From CAZZKF01 sp964654995 (lineage in GTDB: Bacteria; Pseudomonadota; Alphaproteobacteria; CAZZKF01), in contig CAZZKF010000064.1 in the NCBI GenBank assembly GCA_964654995.1, positions 1 to 13,131 of the forward strand: 13,131 nucleotides of DNA, written 5' to 3'. The translations under genes were made by a program, and so were the position numbers. Within the stretch, counting starts at the first letter, position 1; each line of letters opens with the position of its first letter. Shown here piece by piece: positions 1 through 8,406 of the stretch. The notes beneath the pieces are model-generated. The model was not told the DNA's origin, searched no databases, and was given only the letters and a program-made list of their open reading frames with translations.

Positions 1-1557
1 GGCTTGTACGACGCCGAAGGCAACATGCTGGAGCAGACCGAGAATCTGCCGATTCTCGCCTTTTCGCTGGCGCCCGTATGCAAGCACATCGTCGAGACGT
101 TTGCCGGCGACATCCATCCCGGCGACGTGATCTTTCACAACGATGTCTTCTCGATGGGCAACCAGAACAACGACGTCGCCGTCTACAAGCCGATCTTTTT
201 CGAGGATGAACTGGTCGCCTGGGCCGCCGTCAAGGGCCATCAGGCAGACATCGGCGGGGCGGTGGCCGGCGGCTACAACCCGGACGCCACCGAGGTCTGG
301 CAGGAGGCGCTGCGCATCCCGGCGGTCAAGGTCTATGAAAAGGGCAAGCTGCGCCAGGACGTGTGGAACCTGATCTTCGCCAACATCCGCTTCGACATCG
401 TCCAGCACGACCTGAAGGCCCAGATGGGGGCCTGCACGGTGGGCGAGCGGCGCCTCATCGAGGTGCTCAGGAAATACGGCCGCGACAGCTTCGAGACCCA
501 CAAGCGGGCGCTGTTCGAAGCCACCCGCAAGATGATGGAAGCGGAGATTGCCCAGATCCCCGACGGCACCTATTCGGGCGAAGGGCATGTGTTTTATGAC
601 GGTCGTCATCCAGACACCGAATTCACCATCCGGGTCAACATCAAGGTCGACGGCAGCCACATCACCTTCGACTACTCGGAGACCGATGCCGAGACCAACG
701 GGTTTGTCAACGGCACCTATACGTCGAGCGCCTCGGCGACCATCCTGACGTTTTTGCAGATGGTCAATCCCGACATCCCGCACAACGAAGGCATGGTCGC
801 GCCGATCGACATCGTCATTCCCGAAGGCACCATCCTGAATGCCTCGTACCCCAAGGCGACGACCTTCGGCAATCACCTGTGCCCGCCCAATGCCGACGCC
901 ATCATCCGGGCGCTCGCCCCGGTGATCCCGGATCGCGTCACCGCCGGCTGGAACAACCTGCTGTGTGCGCTGACCACCGGCATCGACGAGGAACGCGGCG
1001 ACAACTACGTCGATATCGTGTTCATGGGCATGAAGGGCGGCTCGGGCGCCATGCGCGGCGTCGACGGCTACGACCACATCGGCATGATCGATGCCTCCGG
1101 CGGCGTGCTTGATCAGGACTACGAGATGTTTGAGCAGCAGACCCCGCACCTGCTCATCAAGCACGAATACTGGACCGATTCCGCCGGCCCCGGCCAGTGG
1201 CGCGGCGGCATCGGCATCGAGACCATCTTCAAGCTCGGCTCGGACGACACCCAGGTGGTGACCTTCGGCGACGGCGACTTCGAGCCGGCCTTCGGCCTGT
1301 TCGGCGGCGGCGACGGCACCCTCAATTCGATCACGCTCATTTATCCTGACGGCACCAAGGTCGTGCCCAGGAACAAGGACCTGATCAAGGGCGTGCCCAA
1401 GGGCACCGTCTATCACCAGTTCGCCGGGGGCGGCGGCGGCTATGGCGATCCGAAGAAGCGCGACCGCGAGGTCCTGGCCCGCGAGGTCCGCGATGGCCTG
1501 ATCAGCCGTGAAGCCGCCCGCGATATTTACGGCCTCGACCTCGACAAGGTGGCTTGA
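1..1557 (+). CDS. HyuB/oxoprolinase-family subunit (hydantoinase B type), 5' end cut by window
   Basis: The reading frame is open from base 1, so the start lies upstream; the 518 visible codons begin inside the usual N-terminal 'DAEG' segment and about 40-60 residues are probably missing. HyuB-family proteins pair with HyuA for ATP-dependent opening of cyclic amides (5-oxoproline, hydantoins, caprolactam) or for carboxylation (acetone and acetophenone carboxylases); they are cytoplasmic. Visible family marks are HPGDVIFHND (window residues 39-48), GHQADIGG (79-86), YNPDATEVWQEALRIP (about 91-106), GQWRGGIGIE near 399-408 and the glycine-rich C-terminal AGGGGGYGD followed by the usual EAARDIYGL end. 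The metal-site pattern HxxD of acetone carboxylase reads NxxD here (N56, D58-type spacing discussed in findings), while the downstream His (H80) is kept. The stop is 3 bases before the acyl-CoA dehydrogenase ATG, so it belongs to the same operon. A HyuA gene is expected just upstream but is not in view. Family assignment is firm; substrate is unknown. Confidence 0.9.
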   Translation, partial: GLYDAEGNMLEQTENLPILAFSLAPVCKHIVETFAGDIHPGDVIFHNDVFSMGNQNNDVAVYKPIFFEDELVAWAAVKGHQADIGGAVAGGYNPDATEVWQEALRIPAVKVYEKGKLRQDVWNLIFANIRFDIVQHDLKAQMGACTVGERRLIEVLRKYGRDSFETHKRALFEATRKMMEAEIAQIPDGTYSGEGHVFYDGRHPDTEFTIRVNIKVDGSHITFDYSETDAETNGFVNGTYTSSASATILTFLQMVNPDIPHNEGMVAPIDIVIPEGTILNASYPKATTFGNHLCPPNADAIIRALAPVIPDRVTAGWNNLLCALTTGIDEERGDNYVDIVFMGMKGGSGAMRGVDGYDHIGMIDASGGVLDQDYEMFEQQTPHLLIKHEYWTDSAGPGQWRGGIGIETIFKLGSDDTQVVTFGDGDFEPAFGLFGGGDGTLNSITLIYPDGTKVVPRNKDLIKGVPKGTVYHQFAGGGGGYGDPKKRDREVLAREVRDGLISREAARDIYGLDLDKVA

Positions 1558-1560
1558 GCC

Positions 1561-2694
1561 ATGGACTTTGAACTCAACGAACAGCAGCGCGCGGTGCGCG
1601 ATACCTTCGCCCGCTTCTGCGACGAACAGATCATTCCGCGCGCCGCGGCCATCGACGAAGCCCACGAATTCCCCTGGGAGCTCTTCCGCAAGCTCGCCGA
1701 CCTCGGCTTTGTCGCCATGCGTTACCCGGAGGACGTCGGCGGTGCCGGCATGGACCTCACCTCGTTCTGCCTGGCGCTCGAGCAGATTGCCCGGGGCTCG
1801 ATGTCGCTGGCCGGCTGCGTCGCCATGCAGTCGCTCATGGGCACCCATTTCGTCTACATGCTGGGCAATGAGGACATCCGCGAGCGCCTGCTCAAGCCGG
1901 CGCTCAAGGGCGAGAAGATCGGCGGCATCTGCATGACCGAGCCCAATGCCGGCAGTGATCTGAAAGGCATCCGGACGCATGCCGAAAAGGTCGATGGCGG
2001 TTATATCCTGCGCGGCCAGAAGACCTGGGTGACCTCGGCCCCGATCGCCGATTTCTTCACCGTCTTCGCCAAGGCGGGGGAAGAGAAGAAGCTCACCATC
2101 TTCCTGGTGGAAAAGGATTTCGAGGGCCTGATCATCGGCAAGCCGATCGAAAAGATGGGGGTGTGGGCGCTGCCCACCTCGGAAGTCACCTTCGACGATT
2201 GCTTCCTGCCCGATACGCACCGGCTGAGCCGCGAGGAAGGCGATGGCGAAGACCATTTGCGCAAAATTCTCGCCGCCATTCGCATCATCACCGGCGCCAT
2301 GGCCCTGGGCGTCGGCCGGGCAGCGCTGGATGAGGCGGTGCGTTACGCCGGCGAGCGCGAGCAGTTCGGCCGGCCGATCAACCGCTTTCAGGCGATTCAG
2401 TTGAAGCTCGCCGAAATGGCCACCGATCTCGAGGCGGCCGAGCATCTGGTCCATTACGCCGCCTGGCTGTATGACGCCGGCAGGCCGCACCTGCAACAGG
2501 CGGCGATGGCCAAGCTGTTCGCGACCGAGGCCGCAGCCAGCGTCTGCGACAAGGCGGCCCGCGTGCTCGCCTCCTACGGCTTTGCCATGGAATATCCGGT
2601 GCAGCGCTTTCTGCGCGACGTCCGCTTTACGTTGATCGGCGGCGGCACCAGCGAGATTCTCAAACTCACCATTGCACGGGGGTTGTCGTCATGA
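1561..2694 (+). CDS. Acyl-CoA dehydrogenase-family flavoprotein lacking the usual catalytic glutamate
   Basis: This 377-residue protein has the full length and domain order of an acyl-CoA dehydrogenase: N-terminal helical domain (1-120), central beta domain with CMTEPNAGSD (124-133) and GQKTWVTSA (152-160), and C-terminal helical domain with REQFGRPI (266-273) and GGGTSEI (360-366). Family members use FAD to form an alpha,beta double bond in a CoA thioester and pass electrons to ETF. The MCAD-type catalytic Glu position is G361; the alternative IVD/LCAD-type position in helix G is I240, followed by the conserved R241. Neither is acidic, so the protein may be a reductase, a partner subunit, or an enzyme with another base. 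The ATG is preceded by AAGGTGG with good spacing and sits 3 bases after the HyuB stop. The stop overlaps the mutase small-subunit start in ATGA. Its position next to a mutase recalls methylsuccinyl-CoA dehydrogenase beside ethylmalonyl-CoA mutase, but that enzyme is considerably longer. The fold is certain; the reaction is not. Confidence 0.93.
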   Translation: MDFELNEQQRAVRDTFARFCDEQIIPRAAAIDEAHEFPWELFRKLADLGFVAMRYPEDVGGAGMDLTSFCLALEQIARGSMSLAGCVAMQSLMGTHFVYMLGNEDIRERLLKPALKGEKIGGICMTEPNAGSDLKGIRTHAEKVDGGYILRGQKTWVTSAPIADFFTVFAKAGEEKKLTIFLVEKDFEGLIIGKPIEKMGVWALPTSEVTFDDCFLPDTHRLSREEGDGEDHLRKILAAIRIITGAMALGVGRAALDEAVRYAGEREQFGRPINRFQAIQLKLAEMATDLEAAEHLVHYAAWLYDAGRPHLQQAAMAKLFATEAAASVCDKAARVLASYGFAMEYPVQRFLRDVRFTLIGGGTSEILKLTIARGLSS

Positions 2695-3086
2695 GCGAGC
2701 GCAAGATCAGGGTGCTGATCGCCAAACCCGGGCTCGACGGCCACGACCAGGGCGCCAAGGTGGTGGTCCGCGGCCTGGTGGATGCCGGTTTCGAGGTGAT
2801 TTACACTGGGCTGCGCCAGAGCCCCGAGGCGGTGGCCCAGGCGGCACTGGAAGAAGACGTTGACGTGATCGGCCTGTCCAGCATGGCCGGTGCGCACCTC
2901 GCCTTCTGCCGCAAGCTCAAGCCGTTGCTTGAACAAAGCGGTTTGCAGGACAAGTTATGGATTGTCGGGGGCAATATCCCGGCCCAGGATCACCAGGCGC
3001 TGCGCGATTTGGGTGTCGATGCGGTGTTCGCCACCGGATCCAGGCTCGAAGAGATCGCCGCCTTTATCAGAGAGAACGTCAAATGA
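2691..3086 (+). CDS. Acyl-CoA mutase small subunit, B12-binding domain (methylmalonyl-CoA mutase C-terminal type)
   Basis: This 131-residue protein is a free-standing cobalamin-binding Rossmann domain, equivalent to the C-terminal part of one-chain methylmalonyl-CoA mutase and to the small subunits of archaeal methylmalonyl-CoA mutase and 2-hydroxyisobutyryl-CoA mutase. The base-off/His-on signature is DGHDQG at 16-21, with H18 the expected cobalt ligand, D16 its relay partner and K12 at the conserved position four residues before D16. The SxL motif reads S63-S64-M65, and the GG of the nucleotide-tail pocket is G93-G94. The late loop usually reading GPGT is ATGS (114-117). The start overlaps the acyl-CoA dehydrogenase stop (ATGA) behind a G-rich CGGGGG, and its own stop overlaps the large-subunit start in the same way, which suggests coupled synthesis of a heteromeric mutase. 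Very confident on role; substrate is set mostly by the large subunit. Confidence 0.93.
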   Translation: MSERKIRVLIAKPGLDGHDQGAKVVVRGLVDAGFEVIYTGLRQSPEAVAQAALEEDVDVIGLSSMAGAHLAFCRKLKPLLEQSGLQDKLWIVGGNIPAQDHQALRDLGVDAVFATGSRLEEIAAFIRENVK

Positions 3087-4696
3087 CCGTCTATGAGGAC
3101 CCGGACCTGAAGCCCGTTGTCAACGAGTCCGGCATCGAGATCAAGCCGCTTTACACGGAAGAGGACGTCAAGCAGTCCGGCGGCTTCGATTTCATCGGCG
3201 AGCCCGGCGAATACCCGTTTACCCGCGGCATTCACCGGCTGATGTACCGCAAGCGGCCGTGGACCATGCGCCAGTACACCGGCTTCGCCAATGCCCGCGA
3301 CACCAACGAACGCTTCCATTATCTGATCGCCAACGGCCAGACCGGCCTCAACGTCGCCTTCGATCTGCCGACCCAGATCGGCTATGATTCCGACCATCCG
3401 ATGGCCGAAGGTGAGGTCGGGCGCGTCGGCATGGCGGTCGATTCGTTGCGCGATTTCGAGATCGCCTTCGACGGCATCGACCTCGAAAAAATCACCGTCT
3501 CGCTGACCATCAACGGGGCGGCGGCGATCCTCATCGCCATGTATCTGGCAATGGCGGAAAAGCGCGGTTACGACATCGCCAAGATGCGCGGCACCGCCCA
3601 GAACGACATCCTCAAGGAGTTCATCGGCCGCGGCACCTGGGTGTTTCCGGTCGAGCCGTCGATCAAGCTGGTCGGCGATACCATCGAATATTGCGCCAAA
3701 TATGCGCCCAAATATTCGCCGGTGTCGGTCTGCGGCTATCACATCCGCGAATCCGGGGCCAACCCGGCCCAGGAAATGGCCTACGCCTTCCTGATCGCCA
3801 AGGCCTATATCGACGACGTGCTGGCCCGCGGGCTGAACATCGACGATTTCGCCTCGCGCCTGTCGTTCAACTTCAACATCTACGGCAACATCTTCGAGCA
3901 GGTGTGCAAGTTCCGCGCCGGGCGCGGCCTGTGGGCCAAGATCATCAAGGAAGATTACGACGCCAAGGACCCGCGCTCGATGTGGCTGCGGATGATCGCC
4001 GGCGGCGGCGGCTCCGGCCTGACCCTGGAGCAGCCCGAGGTCAACATCGTCCGCGGCGCCTATTACGCGCTGATCAGTGCGCTTTCGGGCGCCCAGACCA
4101 TGGCGCTGTGCTGCTATGACGAGGCCTATACCATCCCCACCCCGTTCTCCCAGCGCCTGTCGCTCAGGACCATGCAGCTTCTGATCGAGGAAATGGGCCT
4201 GTGCGATACGGTCGACCCGCTGGGCGGCGCCTATTACGTCGAGACGCTGACCAACCAGATGCGGGACAAGATGGAAGAGATCATGGCCGAGACGCAGGCG
4301 GAAGGCGGCATCGTCCAGCAGATCTCGGACGGCACCATTCAGGCCCGCGTCTCGCGCCAGGCCTATGAGATGCAGCGCAAGATCGAGAGCGGCGAATTCC
4401 GCAAGGTCGGCGTCAACTGCTATCGCCTCGACGAGGAAGAGGAACGCGAGGTCGCCTACCACCCCTATGACGAGGAGGGCGCGCGCGCGCAGGTCGAGAG
4501 CCTCAACGAGGTCCGCCGCAGCCGCGACGGCAAGGCGGTCTCGAAGGCGCTCGCCGAGCTGAAGGCCGACGCCAGGGCCGGCAAGAACGTGATGCCGGCG
4601 ATCATGGCGGCGGTCAAGGCCTACGCCACCGTCGGCGAGATGCAGGAGACCTTGATCGAAGTCTATGGCCGCTACCGCGAGCCGGTGCGGTTCTGA
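3083..4696 (+). CDS. Acyl-CoA mutase large (catalytic) subunit, divergent methylmalonyl-CoA mutase family
   Basis: This 537-residue protein is a CoA-binding TIM-barrel mutase subunit without its own B12 domain, which is supplied by the preceding gene. The enzyme class uses adenosylcobalamin radicals to move a CoA-carboxyl group between adjacent carbons. Clear marks are RPWTMRQYTGF (58-68), VAFDLPT (91-97), YDSDHP (101-106), GTAQNDILKEFIGR (170-183) and GYHIRESGA (218-226). By spacing, Y65, T171, Q173, R183, Y219 and H220 match Y89, T195, Q197, R207, Y243 and H244 of the Propionibacterium enzyme. Tyr plus Arg fits a substrate with a free carboxylate, as in methylmalonyl- or ethylmalonyl-CoA, and argues against isobutyryl- and 2-hydroxyisobutyryl-CoA mutase. 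However, the HxQTSG segment is replaced by I305-A-G-G-G-G-S, and LHTN before the conserved DE is replaced by A341-L-C-C. The start is the ATG of an ATGA overlap; an upstream in-frame extension lies inside the small-subunit gene and is not homologous. A novel substrate is plausible. Confidence 0.92.
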   Translation: MTVYEDPDLKPVVNESGIEIKPLYTEEDVKQSGGFDFIGEPGEYPFTRGIHRLMYRKRPWTMRQYTGFANARDTNERFHYLIANGQTGLNVAFDLPTQIGYDSDHPMAEGEVGRVGMAVDSLRDFEIAFDGIDLEKITVSLTINGAAAILIAMYLAMAEKRGYDIAKMRGTAQNDILKEFIGRGTWVFPVEPSIKLVGDTIEYCAKYAPKYSPVSVCGYHIRESGANPAQEMAYAFLIAKAYIDDVLARGLNIDDFASRLSFNFNIYGNIFEQVCKFRAGRGLWAKIIKEDYDAKDPRSMWLRMIAGGGGSGLTLEQPEVNIVRGAYYALISALSGAQTMALCCYDEAYTIPTPFSQRLSLRTMQLLIEEMGLCDTVDPLGGAYYVETLTNQMRDKMEEIMAETQAEGGIVQQISDGTIQARVSRQAYEMQRKIESGEFRKVGVNCYRLDEEEEREVAYHPYDEEGARAQVESLNEVRRSRDGKAVSKALAELKADARAGKNVMPAIMAAVKAYATVGEMQETLIEVYGRYREPVRF

Positions 4697-4725
4697 CACA
4701 TCAGCAAAGGATCTGGAAAAGGGAT

Positions 4726-5578
4726 ATGGAACATCCGGTTCAACGCTACGAAGTGCCGGCCTCGATCGACGAGGCCACCGCCATCCTGGCCGACGGCAAC
4801 GCCACGGTGCTGGCCGGCGGCACCGATCTGATGCCGCAAAGCCAGGCCGGGCGCGTCACCTTCGGGCACACGCTGGTCAACATCACCCGTATCGACGAGC
4901 TGAAGGGCATCTCGAAAGCGGGCGAGACCATCCGGCTGGGCGCGCTCACCACCGTGACCGACTTCATGAATGATGAGGTGGTGCAGCGCCATCTGCCGGC
5001 GCTTGTGGAATGTGGCGATCATTTCGCCTCGTCGCAAATCCGCAATGCCGCAACGATCGGCGGCAACATCATGAACGCGTCCCCGGCTGGCGATACGCTC
5101 ATCCCCTTCCTGATCTACGATGCCGAGGTCGAGCTGGCCTCGCGGCCGAACGGCACGCTCACCACCCGGCGGGTGCCGATCAGGGAGTTTTTCGCCGGCC
5201 CCGGGCGCACCCATGCCAAGCCCGGCGAGCTGTTGATCGCGGTGCATGTGCCGGTGCCGCCCGCACCCCATTTCGCCCGCTTCTACAAGTTCGGCACGCG
5301 CCCCGCGCTCGACATTTCGGCGATTTCGATCGGCGTTGCCGGGGTGCCCGAGGCGGGCGCGCTCACCGACGTGCGCGTCGCCTTCGGGGCGGTGGCGCCG
5401 ACCCCCATTCGCGCCGCCGGGACCGAGCGCGCCATCGAGGGCCGGACGCTCGATGAGGCGGCGATCGAGGAGATCGCCACCCTTGCGCGCGACGAAATCT
5501 CGCCGATTGACGACGTGCGCGCCACCGCCTGGTACCGCCGCGAGCTGATCCACAACGTGATGAAAAGGATTTTGAGCG

Positions 5579-5589
<11 letters not shown>
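4726..5589 (+). CDS. Molybdenum hydroxylase FAD-binding subunit (CoxM/XdhB type)
   Basis: This 287-residue protein is the medium subunit that carries FAD and passes electrons from the iron-sulfur subunit to an acceptor. FAD pyrophosphate-binding motifs are AGGTDL (30-35) and ATIGGNIMNASPAGD (109-123), in the usual order of the FAD_binding_5 and CO dehydrogenase flavoprotein C-terminal domains. Length is normal for the family. Only one cysteine (C96) was seen in the chain, so the extra [4Fe-4S] insertion of the 4-hydroxybenzoyl-CoA reductase beta subunit is absent. GGAAAAGGG lies just before the ATG, and a second purine-rich CAAAGGA lies further up. The gap to the mutase is 29 bases, and its end overlaps the 2Fe-2S gene by 11 bases. 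No signal peptide is visible, so the complex is probably cytoplasmic. The family is certain; the electron acceptor is unknown. Confidence 0.93.
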
Positions 5590-6052
<463 letters not shown>

Positions 6053-6060
6053 AGAGAGGA
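6053..6060 (+). promoter_or_regulatory. Ribosome binding site fixing the start of the molybdopterin subunit
   Basis: AGAGAGGA lies 8 bases before the ATG at 6069. It favours that start over the in-frame ATG at 6045, which would lie inside the preceding gene and add eight residues not expected for the family. Confidence 0.6.
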
Positions 6061-6068
6061 CGGCTCTG

Positions 6069-8384
6069 ATGAACGTCATTGAGAAAGACAGCCTGATCGG
6101 CAAGCGCATTACCAAGTTCGATGCGCCCGACAAGGCGCGCGGGGCGACCCGCTACATTCACGACCTCAATCTGCCCAACCAGCTTTACGGCAAGATCAAG
6201 CGCTCCGACCGCATCCATGCGCGGATCGTCAACATCGATACCTCGAAGGCCAGGGCCCTGCCCGGCGTCCATGTGGTGCTGACGGGGAACGACGTGCCCC
6301 ACAACCACCCGCTGGGCCACAGCCAGGACAATCCGCCGCTGAAAACCGACAAGGTGCGCAGCCAGCGCGACGAGATCGCCGCGGTCGCCGCCGAAACCCC
6401 GGAGCTGGCGGAAGAGGCGGTGCGCCTGATCGAGGTCGAATATGAGGACCTGCCGATCGTCACCGACCCGGAAGAGGCCCTGCGCGAAGGGGCACCGGTG
6501 ATCCACGACAGCCATCCCGACAACATCACCATGACCTGGCATTACGATCATGGCGATATCAGCCAAGGTGAGGCCGAATCGGACATCATCATCGAGGATG
6601 AATTCTCGCTCCACTATGTCACCCACTGCTGCATGGGGGTGAGCGGGATCATCGCCACCTTCGAGCCCAACGGGAATCTGCTGCTCTACTCCAACACCCA
6701 GGTCCCGTTCCTGCACAAGCGCGAGTTCGCCCAGGTTCTGGGCATGAAGCCGGATCAGATCCGCATCATTCAGCCGCCCATCGGCGGCGGCTTCGGCTCC
6801 AAGCTCGACATCTATCCGTTCGAGCCGATCTGCATTTTCCTTGCCCAGGCGGCGAAGCGGCCGGTCAAGCTGGTGTTCACCCGCGAGGAGGAATTCATCG
6901 CCTCGCCGACCCGCCAGCCGGTGAAAATGACGCTCAGGAGCGGCGTCAGGAAGGACGGCACGCTGACCTTTCGCGAATGCCGGACCCTGCACGACAACGG
7001 CGCCTATACGTCCTGGGGGGCATCGACCCCGTTCGTGATGATGCAGACGATCTCGTCGCTCTACCGGGTGCCCCACTGTTCCTACGACACCACCGTGGTC
7101 TACACCAACAACCCGTACGCCGGCTCGTTCCGCGGCTACGGCAATCTGCAGGGCACCTTTGCGGTCGAGATCCACATGGACAAGCTGGCCGAGGCAATCG
7201 GCATGGACCCGCTGGAATTCCGCCTCAAGAACGCGCAAGAAGCGGGCGAAGTCACCGGCCAGGGCATGCATTTCAAGTCCTGCGGCTTCAAGGACTGCCT
7301 GCGGATCGCCGCCGAACACAGCGATTTTCTGGCCAGGCACAAGGCCTACGCGCAAGCCCGCGAAACCTGCGGCCCGGTCAAGCGCGGCATCGGCATGGCC
7401 TCGATGCTGCACGTCGGCGGCGGCGCCAAGATCTACCCGTCGGACGGCTGCGGCACGATCCTGAAGCTCGATGATTTCGCCCATGTCACCGTGATGACCG
7501 GGGCCTCCGAGATCGGCCAGGGCTCGGAAACCGTGATCGCCCAGCTCGTCTGCGAAGAGCTCGGCGTGCCCTTGTCGGCCGTCACCATCGTCAACAACGA
7601 TACCGACATCACGCCCTGGGATGTCGGCGTGCATGCCTCGCGCACCACGTTTATCGCCGGCAATTCGGCGATCCGGGCGGCCCGCAAGGCGCGCGCCAAG
7701 ATCCTCGATGCCGCCGCCAAGGTCACCAATCTGGCACCTGACGAGCTCGATTTGCGGGCCGGCTTCATCGTTCGCGCGGCCGACGGCGAGGCGCTCATGG
7801 AACTCGGCAAGATGATCCGCGCGCTGCACTTCCAGGACAAGGCCGAGCTGGTCATGACCACCGACTACTACGAGCCGCCGAGCCAGCATCAGGACAAGCA
7901 TTTCAAGGGAGACGTCTCGGCCGCTTACGCCTGGGCGACGCAGATCGTCGAGGTCGAGGTCGATACCGAGACCGGCATCGTCAAGCTGCTGAAAGTGACC
8001 TCGGCCCACGATGTCGGGCGGGTGCTCAACCGGCTTGGCATCGAAGGCCAGATCGAAGGCGGCATCGTCATGGGCCAGGGCTATGCGCTGACCGAAGACC
8101 TGATCATCAAGGACGGCGTCTGCCAGAACCCGGCGTTCCGCGACTACAAGCTGGTGACCGCCCCGGAAATCCCCGAGATGGACATCCATTTCATCGAAAC
8201 CATGGACGGCGAAGGCCCGCAAGGGGCCAAGGGCGTGGGCGAGTCACCGGCGATCTGCATGGCGGCGGCGACCGCCAATGCGATCTACAACGCCACCGGC
8301 GTGCGGATTACCGCACTGCCGTTTACGCCCGAGAAGGTCTACCGCGCGCTGCATCCCGAGCGCCTCGCGCAGGCCGCCGAATAG
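6069..8384 (+). CDS. Molybdenum hydroxylase molybdopterin-binding subunit (XdhA/HcrA type)
   Basis: This 771-residue protein is the large catalytic subunit of a xanthine-dehydrogenase-family enzyme, which hydroxylates a carbon with water-derived oxygen or, in 4-hydroxybenzoyl-CoA reductase, removes a hydroxyl. An N-terminal aldehyde-oxidase a/b hammerhead domain (about 10-130) is followed by molybdopterin-binding segments: GGGFGS (239-244), AGSFRGYG (351-358), EIGQGSE (481-487), HASRTTF (522-528) and GAKGVGE ending in E725, the expected catalytic glutamate. The AYxCSFR loop of form I CO dehydrogenase is absent. The TGASEIGQGSE and HASRTTF segments look closer to the 4-hydroxybenzoyl-CoA reductase alpha subunit than to true xanthine dehydrogenase, which suggests a CoA-ester or ring-acid substrate; this is from memory, not alignment. 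Placement among CoA-handling genes supports that. The gene ends 22 bases before the CoA-transferase. Family is certain, substrate open. Confidence 0.94.
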   Translation: MNVIEKDSLIGKRITKFDAPDKARGATRYIHDLNLPNQLYGKIKRSDRIHARIVNIDTSKARALPGVHVVLTGNDVPHNHPLGHSQDNPPLKTDKVRSQRDEIAAVAAETPELAEEAVRLIEVEYEDLPIVTDPEEALREGAPVIHDSHPDNITMTWHYDHGDISQGEAESDIIIEDEFSLHYVTHCCMGVSGIIATFEPNGNLLLYSNTQVPFLHKREFAQVLGMKPDQIRIIQPPIGGGFGSKLDIYPFEPICIFLAQAAKRPVKLVFTREEEFIASPTRQPVKMTLRSGVRKDGTLTFRECRTLHDNGAYTSWGASTPFVMMQTISSLYRVPHCSYDTTVVYTNNPYAGSFRGYGNLQGTFAVEIHMDKLAEAIGMDPLEFRLKNAQEAGEVTGQGMHFKSCGFKDCLRIAAEHSDFLARHKAYAQARETCGPVKRGIGMASMLHVGGGAKIYPSDGCGTILKLDDFAHVTVMTGASEIGQGSETVIAQLVCEELGVPLSAVTIVNNDTDITPWDVGVHASRTTFIAGNSAIRAARKARAKILDAAAKVTNLAPDELDLRAGFIVRAADGEALMELGKMIRALHFQDKAELVMTTDYYEPPSQHQDKHFKGDVSAAYAWATQIVEVEVDTETGIVKLLKVTSAHDVGRVLNRLGIEGQIEGGIVMGQGYALTEDLIIKDGVCQNPAFRDYKLVTAPEIPEMDIHFIETMDGEGPQGAKGVGESPAICMAAATANAIYNATGVRITALPFTPEKVYRALHPERLAQAAE

Positions 8385-8406
8385 GGCGGGAGCGAATGTA
8401 CCGGCC

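Noticed and set aside
1..1557. HyuB gene as a pseudogene because it lacks a normal start
   Set aside because: The frame is open up to the window edge and aligns from inside the conserved N-terminal region, so it is cut by the window, not broken.
4479..4490. Alternating GC run of 12 bases, possible Z-DNA or slippage site
   Set aside because: It lies in frame within ordinary codons (G-A-R-A) of the mutase and is expected in DNA of this composition.
2691..4696. Isobutyryl-CoA or 2-hydroxyisobutyryl-CoA mutase
   Set aside because: Those have Phe or Ile at the Y89 position and Gln at the R207 position; this protein has Y65 and R183, as in mutases for carboxylated substrates.
2990..4699. Long minus-strand open frame (569 codons) opposite the mutase
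   Set aside because: It is a mirror of the GC-rich codon bias of the clearly homologous + strand gene; its translation is low-complexity and rich in D, G, R, L and H without recognisable motifs.
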